This document shows positions 10,879 through 22,477 of a stretch of 64,000 nucleotides of DNA, piece after piece. This DNA comes from Paenibacillus sp. JCM 10914. Lineage in GTDB: Bacteria; Bacillota; Bacilli; Paenibacillales; Paenibacillaceae. The number at the start of each line of letters is the position of its first letter. Positions within the stretch are counted from its first letter, which is position 1. The stretch lies in contig NZ_BAZR01000001.1 in NCBI RefSeq assembly GCF_001315105.1, positions 186,001 through 250,000 of the forward strand. Direction: 5' to 3'. The position numbers were made by a program, and so were the translations under genes. The notes beneath the pieces were generated by a model that was not told the origin of the DNA, searched no databases, and saw only the letters and a list, made by a program, of their open reading frames with translations.

Positions 10879-11846
10879 ACCGGGGCTCGCCGCTTCCATA
10901 TGGGTAGATAACACAGCGGCAGGGCGATCAGGGAACAAATCAGATTGAACAAGGTCTGTGCATGGGCAATCTGGCCGGCCGGGTCAGTCGCGAAGTAGCC
11001 GGATGCGGCCGTCAAGCCGCTGATGAACGGTGCGAACAGCATTACCCCGCCAACATTGAGTCCCATATGGGACCATGCAACAAAACGACCGGCGGGAGAG
11101 CTTCCCAGTGCAGCGATCAAGGCGGTTACGCATGTACCGACGTTGGAACCTAGAACCACGGCTACGCCAAGTTCCGGCGGGAGAGCTCCGCTGGCTGCAA
11201 GTCCCATTGCCATGGCGATGACAGCAGCGCTGCTGTGCATTAGCGCGGTTAGCAGTGCCCCAGCCACAATCCCCCATAGGACACTTCGAGCTGCATGATC
11301 GAGAAACCATTGGAACAGGCCGAGAGTTTGCAGGGTAGGCCCGATGGATTGCATATATTGAATAGCAAGCAGCACGAGCGCGAATCCGGCAACAGCCAAA
11401 CATAGGAATTGGGTGCGAACCACCGTGATCCTCAACCGATCATAACTTGCCGGAACTCGTTCGCTAAGGAGTACGGCGCCGACCCATACCATCAGGGAGA
11501 GGATTAGAAGGGGCATAGCCGCTTGTCCGATCTGAAGGCTTATGAGTTCTGTCGTAACGGTAGTACCGATGTTCGTGCCCAGAATGATGCCGAGAGTTCC
11601 GGCGAAGCTCAACAGACCTGCGTTGGCGAATCCGATGGCGAGTACGGTCACGGCTGTGCTGCTTTGCAGGAGGGCGGTGACGGCTGTACTGGCGATCATT
11701 CCTTTTAAGGGTGTGGAAGTTGCTCGATGAAGCCACCTGTGCAGTAGCGGTCCAGCCCAGCGCTGAAGGGCAACCTCCATTACTTTCATCCCAAACAGAA
11801 ACAGAACCAGACCGTAACAGATGGGAAACCAGAGTGATGATAGCAT
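10875..11846 (-). CDS. Na/Pi cotransporter family protein
   Basis: A 323-residue integral membrane protein with two inverted repeats typical of the PF02690 family. Each repeat has the signature pair: TALLQSSTAVTV with GTNIGTTVT, and TALMHSSAAVIAM with GSNVGTCVTA. Family members move phosphate with sodium; this short form lacks the C-terminal PhoU domain. A ribosome binding site (AAAGGAGAAC on the minus strand) lies before the ATG. It is divergent from rlmI and the only minus-strand gene in the first 49 kb. Confidence 0.88.
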   Translation of the reverse strand: MLSSLWFPICYGLVLFLFGMKVMEVALQRWAGPLLHRWLHRATSTPLKGMIASTAVTALLQSSTAVTVLAIGFANAGLLSFAGTLGIILGTNIGTTVTTELISLQIGQAAMPLLILSLMVWVGAVLLSERVPASYDRLRITVVRTQFLCLAVAGFALVLLAIQYMQSIGPTLQTLGLFQWFLDHAARSVLWGIVAGALLTALMHSSAAVIAMAMGLAASGALPPELGVAVVLGSNVGTCVTALIAALGSSPAGRFVAWSHMGLNVGGVMLFAPFISGLTAASGYFATDPAGQIAHAQTLFNLICSLIALPLCYLPIWKRRAPV

Positions 11847-11950
11847 GATGTTCTCCTTTTTTTGTTTTTCTTATTTACGTATATGAATCCGCATGGACAT
11901 GCATGCCAATGGAATGTTGCAGGTACCAAGCATAAGGAGTGAAATGGATA

Positions 11951-13320
11951 GTGTCATCGGTTATATTGGATCGCAATCGAAAAAAAAGATTGGAACAAGG
12001 TCATCCTTGGGTATTCAAAAGCGAGATCGCTGCGGTTGAAGGCGAGCCGCAGCCCGGGGACCTTGTATCGATAATGAATCATCAGGGTCGATTCCTGGCT
12101 TCAGGTTATTACAACCCCCAGTCGCAAATTACGGTACGAACCGTTTCGTACCAACCCATCGAGAATATGGATCATCCTTTTTTTGCAGCCAGATTCCGGG
12201 AGTGCCTGAAGCATCGGGAGCGGTTCGTCGGGCATGAGAATGCGTACAGGCTCGTTTATGGAGAAGCGGATTTTCTCCCTGGTCTGATCGTGGATCGCTT
12301 TGAGGACGTGCTTGTGGTGCAACTGCTTACACTCGGTATGGATTTGTGCCGGGATGCGATCGTGAGTGCATTGGTTGAAGTGATTCAGCCGAAAGGGATC
12401 TATGAACGGAGCGATGTGTCCATTCGCGAACTGGAGGGACTTGAGCAGCGCACGGGAATACTCTACGGTGAGTGCCCGCGTCATGTGACCGTGACAGAGA
12501 ACGGATTGAAGATCAAAGTGGACATTTACGAAGGTCAGAAAACGGGGTATTTCTTCGACCAGCGGGAGAATCGGGCATCGATTAAACCACTCATGACGGG
12601 CTGGGGCGGACGAAGCGGAATCAAGCTGCAGGAAGTGGAGCAAGACGGCGTGACGAAGCGGGTGCCCGTGAACAAGAGCGGCAACGAAGTCACATTCCCA
12701 TATTGGATGGAGCCACCGTGCTCGAATGTTTCTCGCATACAGGCAGCTTTACGCTGCATGCATGCCAATACGGGGCGAAGAAGGTGACGTGTCTTGATAT
12801 TTCGGAGCACGCTATTCAGAGTGCAAGAGAGAATGTAGAACTCAACGGATATCAAGATCGGGTCGAGTTCGTTGTAGACGATGCCTTTCAATACTTGCGT
12901 GGGCAAGTCAAAGGTTTGGAAGAGCGCGAACTCCGTTCACGCAGCGACCAAAAAGTCGATACATCGAAACCGTTGGCCGCTGGCGGCCGTTCATGGGACG
13001 TCGTGATTCTGGATCCCCCTGCTTTTGCCAAGACGAAGTCTGCTGTCAAGGGGGCTTGCCGTGGCTATAAGGATATCAACCTTCATGGAATGAAGTTGGT
13101 GAACGAAGGGGGCTATCTCGTCACGGCCAGCTGCTCGTATCATATGCGACCGGATTTGTTCCTGGAAACAGTCCAAGAAGCAGCGAAAGATGCCGGCAAA
13201 GTGCTGCGTCTGGTGGAATGGCGAGCGGCCGGCAAGGACCATCCGCAAATTCTTGGCGTAGATGAGGGACATTATTTGAAATTTGCCGTGTTCGAAGTAC
13301 GCAGTAAGTCGAGTCTATAA
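11951..13320 (+). CDS. rlmI: RlmI-type 23S rRNA m5C1962 methyltransferase (frameshifted)
   Basis: The reconstructed protein is 456 residues. An N-terminal PUA domain (LDRNRKKRLEQGHPWVF) is followed by an RlmI/RlmK-type Rossmann methyltransferase domain. It contains GQKTGYFFDQRENR, VLECFSHTGSFTLHA, VVILDPPAFAKTK and SCSYHM; the last holds the catalytic Cys. The frame breaks at 12705-12706, where one G is missing from TATTGGATGGAG so PYWDGATVLE becomes PYWMEPPC. There are two insertions relative to short homologues, around 12600-12700 and 12905-12990. GTG 11951 is preferred because AAGGAG lies 9 bases ahead of it; GTG 11939 overlaps that site. Confidence 0.88.
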
Positions 13321-13351
13321 ACAGAGAGCTGGATAGGTAAAGCGTTGATTG

Positions 13352-13404
13352 AAAGACCCTTATTCCTTGTGGTGATTACATCCCAAGGAATAAGGGTCTT
13401 TTCT
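13352..13404 (+). terminator. Strong rho-independent terminator after rlmI
   Basis: An 18-bp perfect stem pairs AAAGACCCTTATTCCTTG (13352-13369) with its complement at 13384-13401, followed by TTTTC. It separates rlmI from the addBA block. Confidence 0.88.
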
Positions 13405-13639
13405 AACATAATCTACGCTATTGGCAATGAAATCCAAACGTATGTTCCATAAGTCTGCACTTGTGCTATACTAGAAATCATCATCTGAATTCAATGTTTC
13501 TTTATGTTTATGACTGGTTAAAGTCTATGAATCATGGCAATGAACGGATAGATTTAGGCCGTAATGATAGCTGCAATTTGCCAAGTCTATTTTAAGATAG
13601 AAGCTTTAAGTGCAAGCGGATTTTGGAAGGAGGTGCGGC
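13405..13639 (+). promoter_or_regulatory. Intergenic leader of addB with an extended -10 candidate
   Basis: The spacer holds no ORF. The best promoter candidate is TATACT at 13467-13472, preceded by TG to give an extended -10 (TGCTATACT), with a weak TTCCAT 16 bases upstream. This leaves a leader of about 160 bases before addB with no recognised riboswitch. Confidence 0.4.
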
Positions 13640-16600
13640 ATGGGGATTCAGTTTGTGATCGGAAGGTCGGGTAGCGGCAAGAGCACTATGATCCGTCATG
13701 ATATGATCCGGCATCTGGAACAGGAGCCGCAAGGCAAACCCATGATATTGATCGTTCCGGAACAAGGGTCGTATGAAGCAGAGCATGCGCTGGTAAGTGC
13801 AGGTTCCGTAAGGGGGATGATGCGCGCACAAGTGCTCAGTTTTCGTCGATTGGCATATCGGATCATGCAGGAAACCGGGGGCGCAGCAAAGGTTGCCATC
13901 AGTGAGGAAGGCAAACGTATGCTGTTATATAAAATCTTAAGAAGGCGCAAAGAAGAACTTCAATTGTTCGGAGCCTCCGGAGAACAGCTGGGCTTTGTGG
14001 GCAAATTGAGTGAATTGTACACCGAGATGAAACGATATTGCATCGATGCATCCAATGTGGAAGGGCAAATGGAGCAGTTGACGATGAGAACGGGCGGCCC
14101 GCTCATGCTGCGAAGAAAAATGGAGGATATCGCCCTCGTTCTTCGCGACTTCGAACTCGAAATTTCACGATTGTACACGGACGATGAAGATACACTTGCA
14201 ACACTAGCGGAAGGGCTGGCGGAGTCGGACTTCATCAAGCAGGCGGATATTTGGATCGATGGCTTCCACGGGTTTACGCCGCAGGAGTACTTGGTACTTC
14301 GGGAGATTATGACGCATGCCCGTCATGTCACGATTGCCTTGACACTGGACAAGCCTTACGGGGAGGGTAGCTTTCCGCATGAGCTCGAGCTGTTCCATCC
14401 TACAGCAACGACATACATAAAGCTTAAAGGTATTGCAGATGAGCTCGGGGTAGATATCGCTCACCAGGTGCTGGCGCCGGAGGTTTTACCGCGTTTTCAG
14501 GCTTCGCCCATGCTTGCTTTTCTTGAACGTGGTTATGACCGCAAGCAACGCTGGAGAGGGGAGGGCGCCCGGCACGGTTTACGGTTACGGGCTGCCAGTA
14601 ACCGCCGGGCCGAGATCGAAGGTGCTCTTCGTGAAATGCTCCGACTTGTCCAGGATGAGGGTGCGAGATATCGCGAGATGGCGGTGTTCGTTCGTAATAT
14701 TGGAGATTATGAGCATCTGATGGGACCGCTTTTCAGAGAATATGGCATTCCATATTTCCTGGACCAGAAGCGAAGCGAACTGCATCATCCTGTGGTGGAG
14801 TTCGTTCGATCTGCGCTGGATATCATTGGACGGCGTTGGCGTTATGAGGATGTGTTCCGCTGCGTCAAGACGGATCTGCTGCTCCCGCTCGACGGGTCGT
14901 TGACCCGCGGCGATATGGATCAACTGGAGAACCATGTCCTGGCTTCCGGAATTCAAGGCTCGCGTTGGTATGATGGACGTCCTTGGAAAGGAGCCCCAAG
15001 CCTTTCGCTTGAAGGCGGGGAGGAACAGAAAGATTCGGGCTCTGATCGTATGCGGCTGGTCGAGCACGCAAGAAGAACGGTATCGGAGCCGCTGTCCGTG
15101 TTTGAGAACCGGATGAAGAAGGCGACATCGGCTCGCGAGCAGAGTACAGCGGTATATCGCCTGCTGGAGGAGGTGGATATCCCCGAGAAGTTGGAGCTGC
15201 TTAGTCGAGCGGCCTTGGAGGCCGGAAGACCAGAGGAGGCAAGAGAGCACAGACAAGTATGGACGGCTGTGCTTGATCTGCTGGATCAAGTGGTCGAGAT
15301 GATGGGCAGCGAGAAACTGAGTACGGAATTGTTCACCGGTGTCCTGGATACGGGACTATCAGAACTCAAGCTGGCACTCGTACCGCCATCGCTGGACCAG
15401 GTATTGGTCGGCAGCATGGATCGGACGAGGACCGGTCGTGTGAAATATGCTTTTCTGCTCGGTATTAACGAAGGCGTACTGCCTGCCCAACTTCAGGATG
15501 ATGGGATATTAACGGAGCAGGAGCGGTTAGAGCTAGGGCAGCGCGGGCTGGAGTTAGCTCCGAGCATTTCCCGAAGACTGCTGGATGAGCGTTTCCTGAT
15601 CTACAACGCATTGACAACGGCAAGCGATCAGTTGTGGGTTAGTTATCCGACAGCTGATGACGAGGGGAAAGGGCTATTGCCGTCCGAGGTTATCCGGCAT
15701 CTTCGTTTGATGTTTCAGTTGGAAGAAGAACCTTTGCTACCACGGCCACACGCTGGACAATCGGTGGAAGAGCAGTCGAGGTATATAACCCGTAGCAACA
15801 AAACCTTGGCATTCCTGACAGGCCGGCTGCGAGATTGGAAGAATGGTGAGGATATCCCGCACATTTGGTGGCAAATGTACAATTGGTTCGTGGAGCAGCC
15901 GAAGATGCAGCCGCGGCTGGCTACGATGCTGTCGTCACTATCATATCGAAATGAAGCTCATCCACTGCAGCAGCAGACGAGTAAAGAGCTGTATGGGACG
16001 AAGCTGCGGACCAGCGTGTCCCGTATGGAACGTTTTGTCGCCTGCCCGTTCTCGCATTTTGCTTCGCACGGGTTAAGGTTGAAGGAACGCCAATTGTACC
16101 GTCTTCAGGCACCGGATATTGGGCAGTTGTTCCATGCGGCGCTAAGTAATATGGCAGTGAAGTTTCAATCCCAAGGCCTTGGCTGGGGCGATCTGACGGC
16201 GGATGAATGTCTTCGCGAAGCAGAGGCTACGGTTGACCAGCTCGCACCGATGCTGCAGGGTGAAATTTTGCTGAGTTCCAAACGGTATGGATATATTTCC
16301 CGCAAGCTCAAAAATATCGTCGGGCGCGCGTCCGTGATTCTGGGAGAGCAGGCGCGGCGTGGCAAGTTCGAGCCTGTCGGGCTTGAGCTGGATTTTGGAC
16401 CAGGTAAGCCGCTGCCACCGCTAACCTTCGAGCTGCAGGGCGGCATTAAGATGGAGGTTGTTGGCCGTATTGATCGAGTGGACATGGCTCGCGGCGAGCA
16501 AGGGGTCATGCTGCGGGTCATCGATTACAAATCGAGTCAGAAGGACCTGCGTCTGCATGAGGTCTATTACGGTCTTTCGCTCCAGATGCTAACATACTTG

Positions 16601-17140
16601 GACGTACTGTTAACGTTCGCCGAGGATTGGCTGGGGGAAGCCGCGCTCCCGGCAGGCACACTGTATTTCCATGTCCATGACCCTGTCTTGCAATCTGCAA
16701 ACGGAATGTCATCGGAACAGGCGGCGGAGGAACTGCTCAAGCGCTATAAAATGAAAGGGCTGCTGCTTGCAGACCGCGAGGCGGTCTCTTTAATGGATTC
16801 GTTTCTCGAAAAAGGGCACTCGGCAATCCTCCCCGTGGCGGTTAAAGCGGACGGCAGCTTCTACAGCAGTGCGGCCGTGGCGACGCCTGATCAATGGGAG
16901 ACTTTACTATCGGCAGTCCGGGAGAACCTCATTACGCTCGGGTCCAGAATTACGGGCGGCGATGTCACGATCGAGCCGTACCGAATCCAGCAGGAAACAG
17001 CCTGCACATGCTGCTCGTATAAGCCGGTATGCCAATTCGATGATACGATCGAGGGCAGCGAATATCAGTTGTTAGGCAAGCCGAGTCGAGATCAAGTGTG
17101 GGATCTGCTTGGGTACATGAAGGGAGGGGGAAGTCGATGA
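13640..17140 (+). CDS. addB: AddB, helicase-nuclease subunit B
   Basis: A 1166-residue subunit of the AddAB complex, which resects double-strand breaks for RecA loading. The N-terminal Walker A is GRSGSGKST (8-16). The C-terminal nuclease domain has VIDYKSSQKDL and LSLQMLTYLD. An Fe-S cluster should be held by one Cys near 801 (ACPFSHF) and the closing group CTCCSYKPVC near 1120-1130. ATG 13640 follows GGAAGGAGGT. The end overlaps the addA start as ATGA, so the subunits are translationally coupled. Confidence 0.97.
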   Translation: MGIQFVIGRSGSGKSTMIRHDMIRHLEQEPQGKPMILIVPEQGSYEAEHALVSAGSVRGMMRAQVLSFRRLAYRIMQETGGAAKVAISEEGKRMLLYKILRRRKEELQLFGASGEQLGFVGKLSELYTEMKRYCIDASNVEGQMEQLTMRTGGPLMLRRKMEDIALVLRDFELEISRLYTDDEDTLATLAEGLAESDFIKQADIWIDGFHGFTPQEYLVLREIMTHARHVTIALTLDKPYGEGSFPHELELFHPTATTYIKLKGIADELGVDIAHQVLAPEVLPRFQASPMLAFLERGYDRKQRWRGEGARHGLRLRAASNRRAEIEGALREMLRLVQDEGARYREMAVFVRNIGDYEHLMGPLFREYGIPYFLDQKRSELHHPVVEFVRSALDIIGRRWRYEDVFRCVKTDLLLPLDGSLTRGDMDQLENHVLASGIQGSRWYDGRPWKGAPSLSLEGGEEQKDSGSDRMRLVEHARRTVSEPLSVFENRMKKATSAREQSTAVYRLLEEVDIPEKLELLSRAALEAGRPEEAREHRQVWTAVLDLLDQVVEMMGSEKLSTELFTGVLDTGLSELKLALVPPSLDQVLVGSMDRTRTGRVKYAFLLGINEGVLPAQLQDDGILTEQERLELGQRGLELAPSISRRLLDERFLIYNALTTASDQLWVSYPTADDEGKGLLPSEVIRHLRLMFQLEEEPLLPRPHAGQSVEEQSRYITRSNKTLAFLTGRLRDWKNGEDIPHIWWQMYNWFVEQPKMQPRLATMLSSLSYRNEAHPLQQQTSKELYGTKLRTSVSRMERFVACPFSHFASHGLRLKERQLYRLQAPDIGQLFHAALSNMAVKFQSQGLGWGDLTADECLREAEATVDQLAPMLQGEILLSSKRYGYISRKLKNIVGRASVILGEQARRGKFEPVGLELDFGPGKPLPPLTFELQGGIKMEVVGRIDRVDMARGEQGVMLRVIDYKSSQKDLRLHEVYYGLSLQMLTYLDVLLTFAEDWLGEAALPAGTLYFHVHDPVLQSANGMSSEQAAEELLKRYKMKGLLLADREAVSLMDSFLEKGHSAILPVAVKADGSFYSSAAVATPDQWETLLSAVRENLITLGSRITGGDVTIEPYRIQQETACTCCSYKPVCQFDDTIEGSEYQLLGKPSRDQVWDLLGYMKGGGSR

Positions 17141-20100
17141 GTGAGATGTTAGCAAAACCTGAAGGTAGCATGTGGAGTGACGACCAATGGAAAGCCATTG
17201 CGTTGGCGGGGGATGACATACTGGTCGCCGCTGCGGCTGGTTCAGGTAAAACCGCGGTGCTGGTGGAGCGGATTATTCGCAAAATCCTTGATGAATCCGC
17301 TGGTTTCAGCGTGGACCGACTCCTTGTCGCCACCTTCACCAAGGCAGCGGCAGCCGAGATGCGCGGCAGGATCAGAGAAGCGCTGGAACGCGAACTTGAT
17401 CTTGATCCGGATAATGAGCACATTAGGCGCCAGCTCGCCTTGCTCGGTCGGGCATCGATCACAACGCTTCATTCTTTCTGTATGGAAGTGATCCGTCGTT
17501 ACTATCAACTCATACCACTGGATCCTGGATTTCGCATTCTCAACGAGCACGAAGCCGATTTAATGCGGCAGGACATGCTGGAAGAGTTGTTTGAGGAGAA
17601 GTATGGCGAGGCGGAACAAGCGCCGGGCAGTCCTTTCTTGCGTTTGGCGGATTGGTTCAGCGGCGAACGGACCGATGATGCGCTGTACCGCCTCGTTCAG
17701 CGTTTGTATGATTTCTCGCGAAGCCATTCCTGGCCGGAACGCTGGCTTCGTGATACGGCTGCTGGCTTTTCGATAACGGATACGAAGGAACTGGGGCAGA
17801 CGCCTTGGGTGCGGAGCATCATGGCAGATGCCCATTTAGCCTTGAAGGGGGCCGCCGGCTTGCTTGAGCAGGCGCGGCAGATCGCGATGCAGCCGGGTGG
17901 ACCGGCCGCTTACGTTGATAATCTGGAGGCAGATCAGACGTTGATCGCTTCGTTGCTGGAAGCCGCCGAGACTTCCTCATGGGAGTCCATGCACGATACA
18001 TTTCGCCAGGTAGCGTTTGGCAAGCTCAAATCGGTTCGCAAGGATGACACGCTCCCGGAACTGCAGGAGCGCGTCAAGGAACTTCGAGATCATGTGAAGA
18101 AGACCGTAAATGAGCTGAAGAGTTCATTGTTCGGTCGACCTGCGCCCGAATTTTTGCAGGAGCTGCTCATTGCTGCGCCGTTAATGGAGGAACTCGCTTC
18201 AACTGTCATCGACTTTGGCGAGCGGTATCGCGAAGCGAAGGCAAGCAAAGGATTGGTGGATTTTAACGATCTAGAACATTATTGTCTACGTATCCTCCGC
18301 CATCCGGATTCAGAGCCGGGGCATATGATGCCATCGGATGCAGCGGTTGAATATCGGGCGCAGTTTGATGAAGTCCTGCTGGATGAATATCAGGATACGA
18401 ATAGCGTTCAAGAAGATATCGTCAGACTGATCTCAAGAGAATCGCCGGGTAACCGGTTTATGGTGGGTGATGTGAAGCAGAGCATTTACCGTTTTCGCCT
18501 GGCAGAGCCTGGACTGTTCCTGGACAAGTACAAGAACTTCGCAGCGGATATCGAATCAGAGCTTTCCGGAATCCGAATCGATCTGGCGCGAAATTTCCGG
18601 AGCCGGATGGAAGTGGTGGATGCGGTCAATATGCTCTTCAGGCAGATCATGAATGAAACGGTCGCCGAGATTGTCTATGATGATCGCGCGGAATTGGTGT
18701 GTGGTGCATCTTTCCCGGTCGAGACGGGGACAGACTCCCCATATACGCCTGAACTGCTGCTCATTGACCGTCATGGCAGAGGCGAAGAAGAGCCTTTGGA
18801 GGAGGGCGAAGGGACGGATGGAGCTGGGCATGAGGTTGAAGCACTGGAGATGGAAACAGCTCAACTGGAAGCACGTGCGATCGCCAGCAGAATTCGAGAG
18901 ATGACCGGCGAGAATGAGAAACCGCTCTTAATCTACGATAAAGCACTCAAAACGATGCGGCCGGCAGTGTATGGCGACATGGTTATTTTGCTGCGCTCTG
19001 CGGCCGTATGGTCCCCGCTGATCATGGAAGAGCTCCGTCAGGAAGGAATTCCTGCATATGGCGAGCAGAACAAGGGGTATTTCCAGGCGATTGAAGTTGA
19101 GATTATGCTCTCCCTCCTCCAAGTCATCGATAATCCGCGGCAGGATATCCCCCTTGCTTCGGTATTGCGTTCTCCGATCATCGGTCTATCGGAGAATGAG
19201 ATGGCGCAGGTGCGGTTGTGTGCACAAGGCTCGTATTACGATGCCTTGGTGGCTGCCGCAACATACAGCGGGCAACAACAGCCGCTGTTCGAACAACCTG
19301 AAAGCGCCAGATTTGTGAACGGTCAATGGAAAATCGCTGACCAGACAAGCCTCGCGGAGGTAGCGGCAGGATTTGAGCTAATAACGGGAAGCAGCCAGGA
19401 CAGTGATAGTGGTTCAGGGACCAGTACATCCGAGCAGGTCACGATCTCTCCTGAGCTTGGCAGCAAACTTAGTCTGTTTATGGATAGATTGCAGCGCTGG
19501 CGTCAGGAAGCGCGCCAAGGAAGCCTGAGCGAGCTGATCTGGCATATTTATAGCGAAACGGGATATCTCGATTGGTTGGGTGGATTGCCTGGTGGACGAC
19601 AGCGTCAAGGGAACTTGACTGCCTTGTATGATCGGGCGGTTCAATATGAACGGGATACAGCTTCACGGGGGCTCTTTCGATTCTTAACCTTTATCTCCCG
19701 GCTGCGTGACCGTGGCGGCGATCTCGGCACTGCGGCTGGAACAGAAAGTCATGGCAACGCCGTTCGGTTAATGACCATTCATAAGAGTAAAGGGCTTGAG
19801 TTTCCGATTGTGTTTGTGGCAGGCTTGTCCAAGAATTTCAACCAACAGGATCTGAACGCACCTTTCCTGATGCACAAGGAACTTGGATTCGGGCCCAAAT
19901 TCGTGGATCAGACCTTGCGAGTTAGCTACCCGACACTGCCTAATCTGGCCATACGTCGTCGATCGCAGCTGGAACTGCTGGCTGAAGAGATGCGAGTGCT
20001 CTATGTTGCCCTTACCAGGCCGAAAGAGAAAATGATCATGGTAGGTACGGTCAAGGATTTGAACAAGAAAGTATCAGCATGGGCCCAGGTTGACCGTCAT

Positions 20101-21299
20101 CATGAGCAGCTGTTGCCGGATCATCTTCTGGCCAGAGGGCGCAATTATCTGGATTGGATTGGTCCGGCAATCATACGTCATCGCGCGGCGGAGCGGCTGC
20201 GAGATGGAGCGGGTCTTCCATCAGTAAGTGAATCTGTCGTTGTGGGGCTGGATCAGGCGGATTGGATCGTATCGGTCGAAACTGCAGAATCTTTGGCCAA
20301 GGGAACTTCCAACGGCTTGACTCGTGAGGAGCCGGAAGAGAGTGCAGATCGCGCCGACAAAGCAAAAGCACTGCGCCAGCTTGAGCCGGTTCACATCGAA
20401 TCGAAGGCTAGCGAAGATAAGCAAGACACCCGAGATCATATGCTAGACCCAGAACCGCTCCATCATCGGCTATCTTGGAACTATCCATATGAGACTGTCA
20501 GTCAGATATCGGCCAAAACTTCCGTGACGGAGATGAAGAGGCTGCTAGCCATGCAAGAGAGTCCTTCGCTTGACCTTGTAGAGGAGCAAGGGCTAAATCG
20601 TCAGAGCAGAGAAGGCTTGCAGGCGCTCGGCACCGGGCTTATAGTTTGCAGTTGAAACGCCCACGGTTTATGGAAGAGAACAAACTGACGCCTGCAGAAC
20701 GCGGAACAGCTTATCATACGATTATGCAGCACCTGCCTCTTCAGCGTCTGGCATCGGAGGCGGGAGAAATAAATCAATCGGATGGTTTGGGCGTGGTACA
20801 GCAGACGATAGAATATTTGGTAGGGAAAGAGATTGTTACCCCGGAGCAGGCCAATGCCATTGACCCTGAAGAGATTAGCGGTTTGTTCCGATCGGAAGCG
20901 GGCGCGCATCTGCTAGCGGCCGAGGAAGTATGGCGGGAGATGCCGTTTTCTTATGCATTACCAGCAGCTATGGCTTATCAAGATTTGGATTTTCTAAATC
21001 ACAGCAGGAATGAATCGCTCAACTGGCAATCGCTTCAGGATGAGACGGTGTTAATCCAAGGGGTTGTTGACTGCTTGTTCAGACTAAACGGCAAACTCAT
21101 ACTGCTAGATTATAAGACAGACAGGGTGATGGAGCATCGTGGCGGCATCGCCGCGCTGGTTGATCAATATCGTTTCCAGTTGGATTTATATGCTAAGGCG
21201 CTGGAAGATATCTTAGGCGAGCCTATAGAAGAGAAGTGGCTTTACTTTTTTGATGGCGGCCACGCTGTACAGGTAGAGGGGCAAGGAGGAGATGTGTAA
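17137..21299 (+). CDS. addA: AddA, helicase-nuclease subunit A (frameshifted)
   Basis: The reconstructed protein is 1387 residues, long but within the Paenibacillus range as I know it. It is the UvrD-type 3'-5' helicase plus nuclease of AddAB. The helicase shows AAAGSGKTAVLVERI (about 31-45), LDEYQDTN, VGDVKQSIYRFR, TIHKSKGLEFPIVF and VLYVALTRPKEK. The nuclease domain has ERGTAYH, ILLDYKTDRV and RFQLDLYAKALE. The frame breaks at 20635-20637, where GGG should be GGGG to read GTGAYSLQLKRP. Without the correction the nuclease domain is lost. The final TAATG overlaps the sbcD start. Confidence 0.95.
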
Positions 21300-22477
21300 T
21301 GCGCATTTTGCATACCGGGGATTGGCATTTAGGACGAACACTTGAAGGACGGAGCAGGCTTGCCGAGCAAGAGCAGTTTATGGACGAATTGGTAAGGCTA
21401 GCCTCCGACCAGCAAGCGGATCTGATTCTAATGGCGGGAGATGTATACGATTCGGTCAACCCGCCGGCCTCGGCCGAGCAATTATTCTATGATGCCGCGG
21501 CAAGGCTGACCGAGGGAGGGCGTTCGTTCGTCGTTATTGCTGGCAACCATGATCAGCCGGAGCGGGTCGCCTCGATTTCTCCGCTTGTCGCCAGTCGCGG
21601 CATAACCTTAATCGGAGCGCCAACGGCGGAGGCCGTGACGGTAACGGCCAAGCGAACGGGAGAGGTGGCCAAGATCGCCGCGCTTCCCTATCCCTCCGAG
21701 GCGAGATTAAACGAATTGCTTGCAGGAGATGGAGACGAGGATCAGCTCCGCCGCGCCTATAGCGAGCGGGTCGGCCAACTGATGCAGAAGATGGCAAGGC
21801 AATTCACTTCCGCAACCGTTAACTTGGCCATGAGCCATATTTATGTGTTGGGCGGGCTTGAGAGTGAATCAGAGCGTCCGATACAGGTGGGCGGCGCTTA
21901 CACTGTGGACCCCTCAGCATTGTCCATTGGGGCCGACTATACGGCTCTTGGGCATCTTCATCGGGCGCAAGCGGTGAAAGGTGACGGAATTATCCGTTAC
22001 AGCGGTTCGCCGCTTGCTTACAGCTTCTCCGAGGCTGGGCAGGCAAAGTCTGTAACGATGGTCGATATTTCTCCAGGAGGAAAGCCCGTTATCGAAGAGT
22101 TGTTCCTTAGCAGTGGTCGTCCATTAGTGCGTTGGAAAGCCAAGAACGGACTGGATGAGGTTTATCGTTGGCTTGATGAGGAACGCGACCAGAATGCGTT
22201 TATTGACCTGGAGGTATCGTTGACCGAGGCGATGGGACTAGCGGATATTCAGCGATTGCGCAAAAGTCGGGAGGGTATTATTCATATTCGTCCGGTGTAT
22301 CCGGAGATGGAGGCGCTAGAGTTAGAAATGGAGCGTTCACGCCTGCCGTTGCCTGAGCTGTTTCGCAAGTTTTATCAGAGGCATACCGGCGGTGCCGAGC
22401 CAGAAGATGAACTGGTTGAACTGTTTCTCACGCTTGTTGATGAAGAGGAGTCGGAAGCAGCGGGGGTGAATGCCTAG
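21299..22477 (+). CDS. sbcD: SbcD, exonuclease subunit (Mre11 type)
   Basis: A 392-residue calcineurin-like phosphoesterase. It forms the nuclease of the SbcCD complex, which opens hairpins and protein-blocked DNA ends. Metal-binding motifs are HTGDWHLGRT (5-14), LMAGDVYDS, VIAGNHDQPERV and YTALGHLHRAQ. The ATG overlaps the addA stop (TAATG) and the end abuts sbcC, so it is coupled on both sides. Confidence 0.97.
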   Translation: MRILHTGDWHLGRTLEGRSRLAEQEQFMDELVRLASDQQADLILMAGDVYDSVNPPASAEQLFYDAAARLTEGGRSFVVIAGNHDQPERVASISPLVASRGITLIGAPTAEAVTVTAKRTGEVAKIAALPYPSEARLNELLAGDGDEDQLRRAYSERVGQLMQKMARQFTSATVNLAMSHIYVLGGLESESERPIQVGGAYTVDPSALSIGADYTALGHLHRAQAVKGDGIIRYSGSPLAYSFSEAGQAKSVTMVDISPGGKPVIEELFLSSGRPLVRWKAKNGLDEVYRWLDEERDQNAFIDLEVSLTEAMGLADIQRLRKSREGIIHIRPVYPEMEALELEMERSRLPLPELFRKFYQRHTGGAEPEDELVELFLTLVDEEESEAAGVNA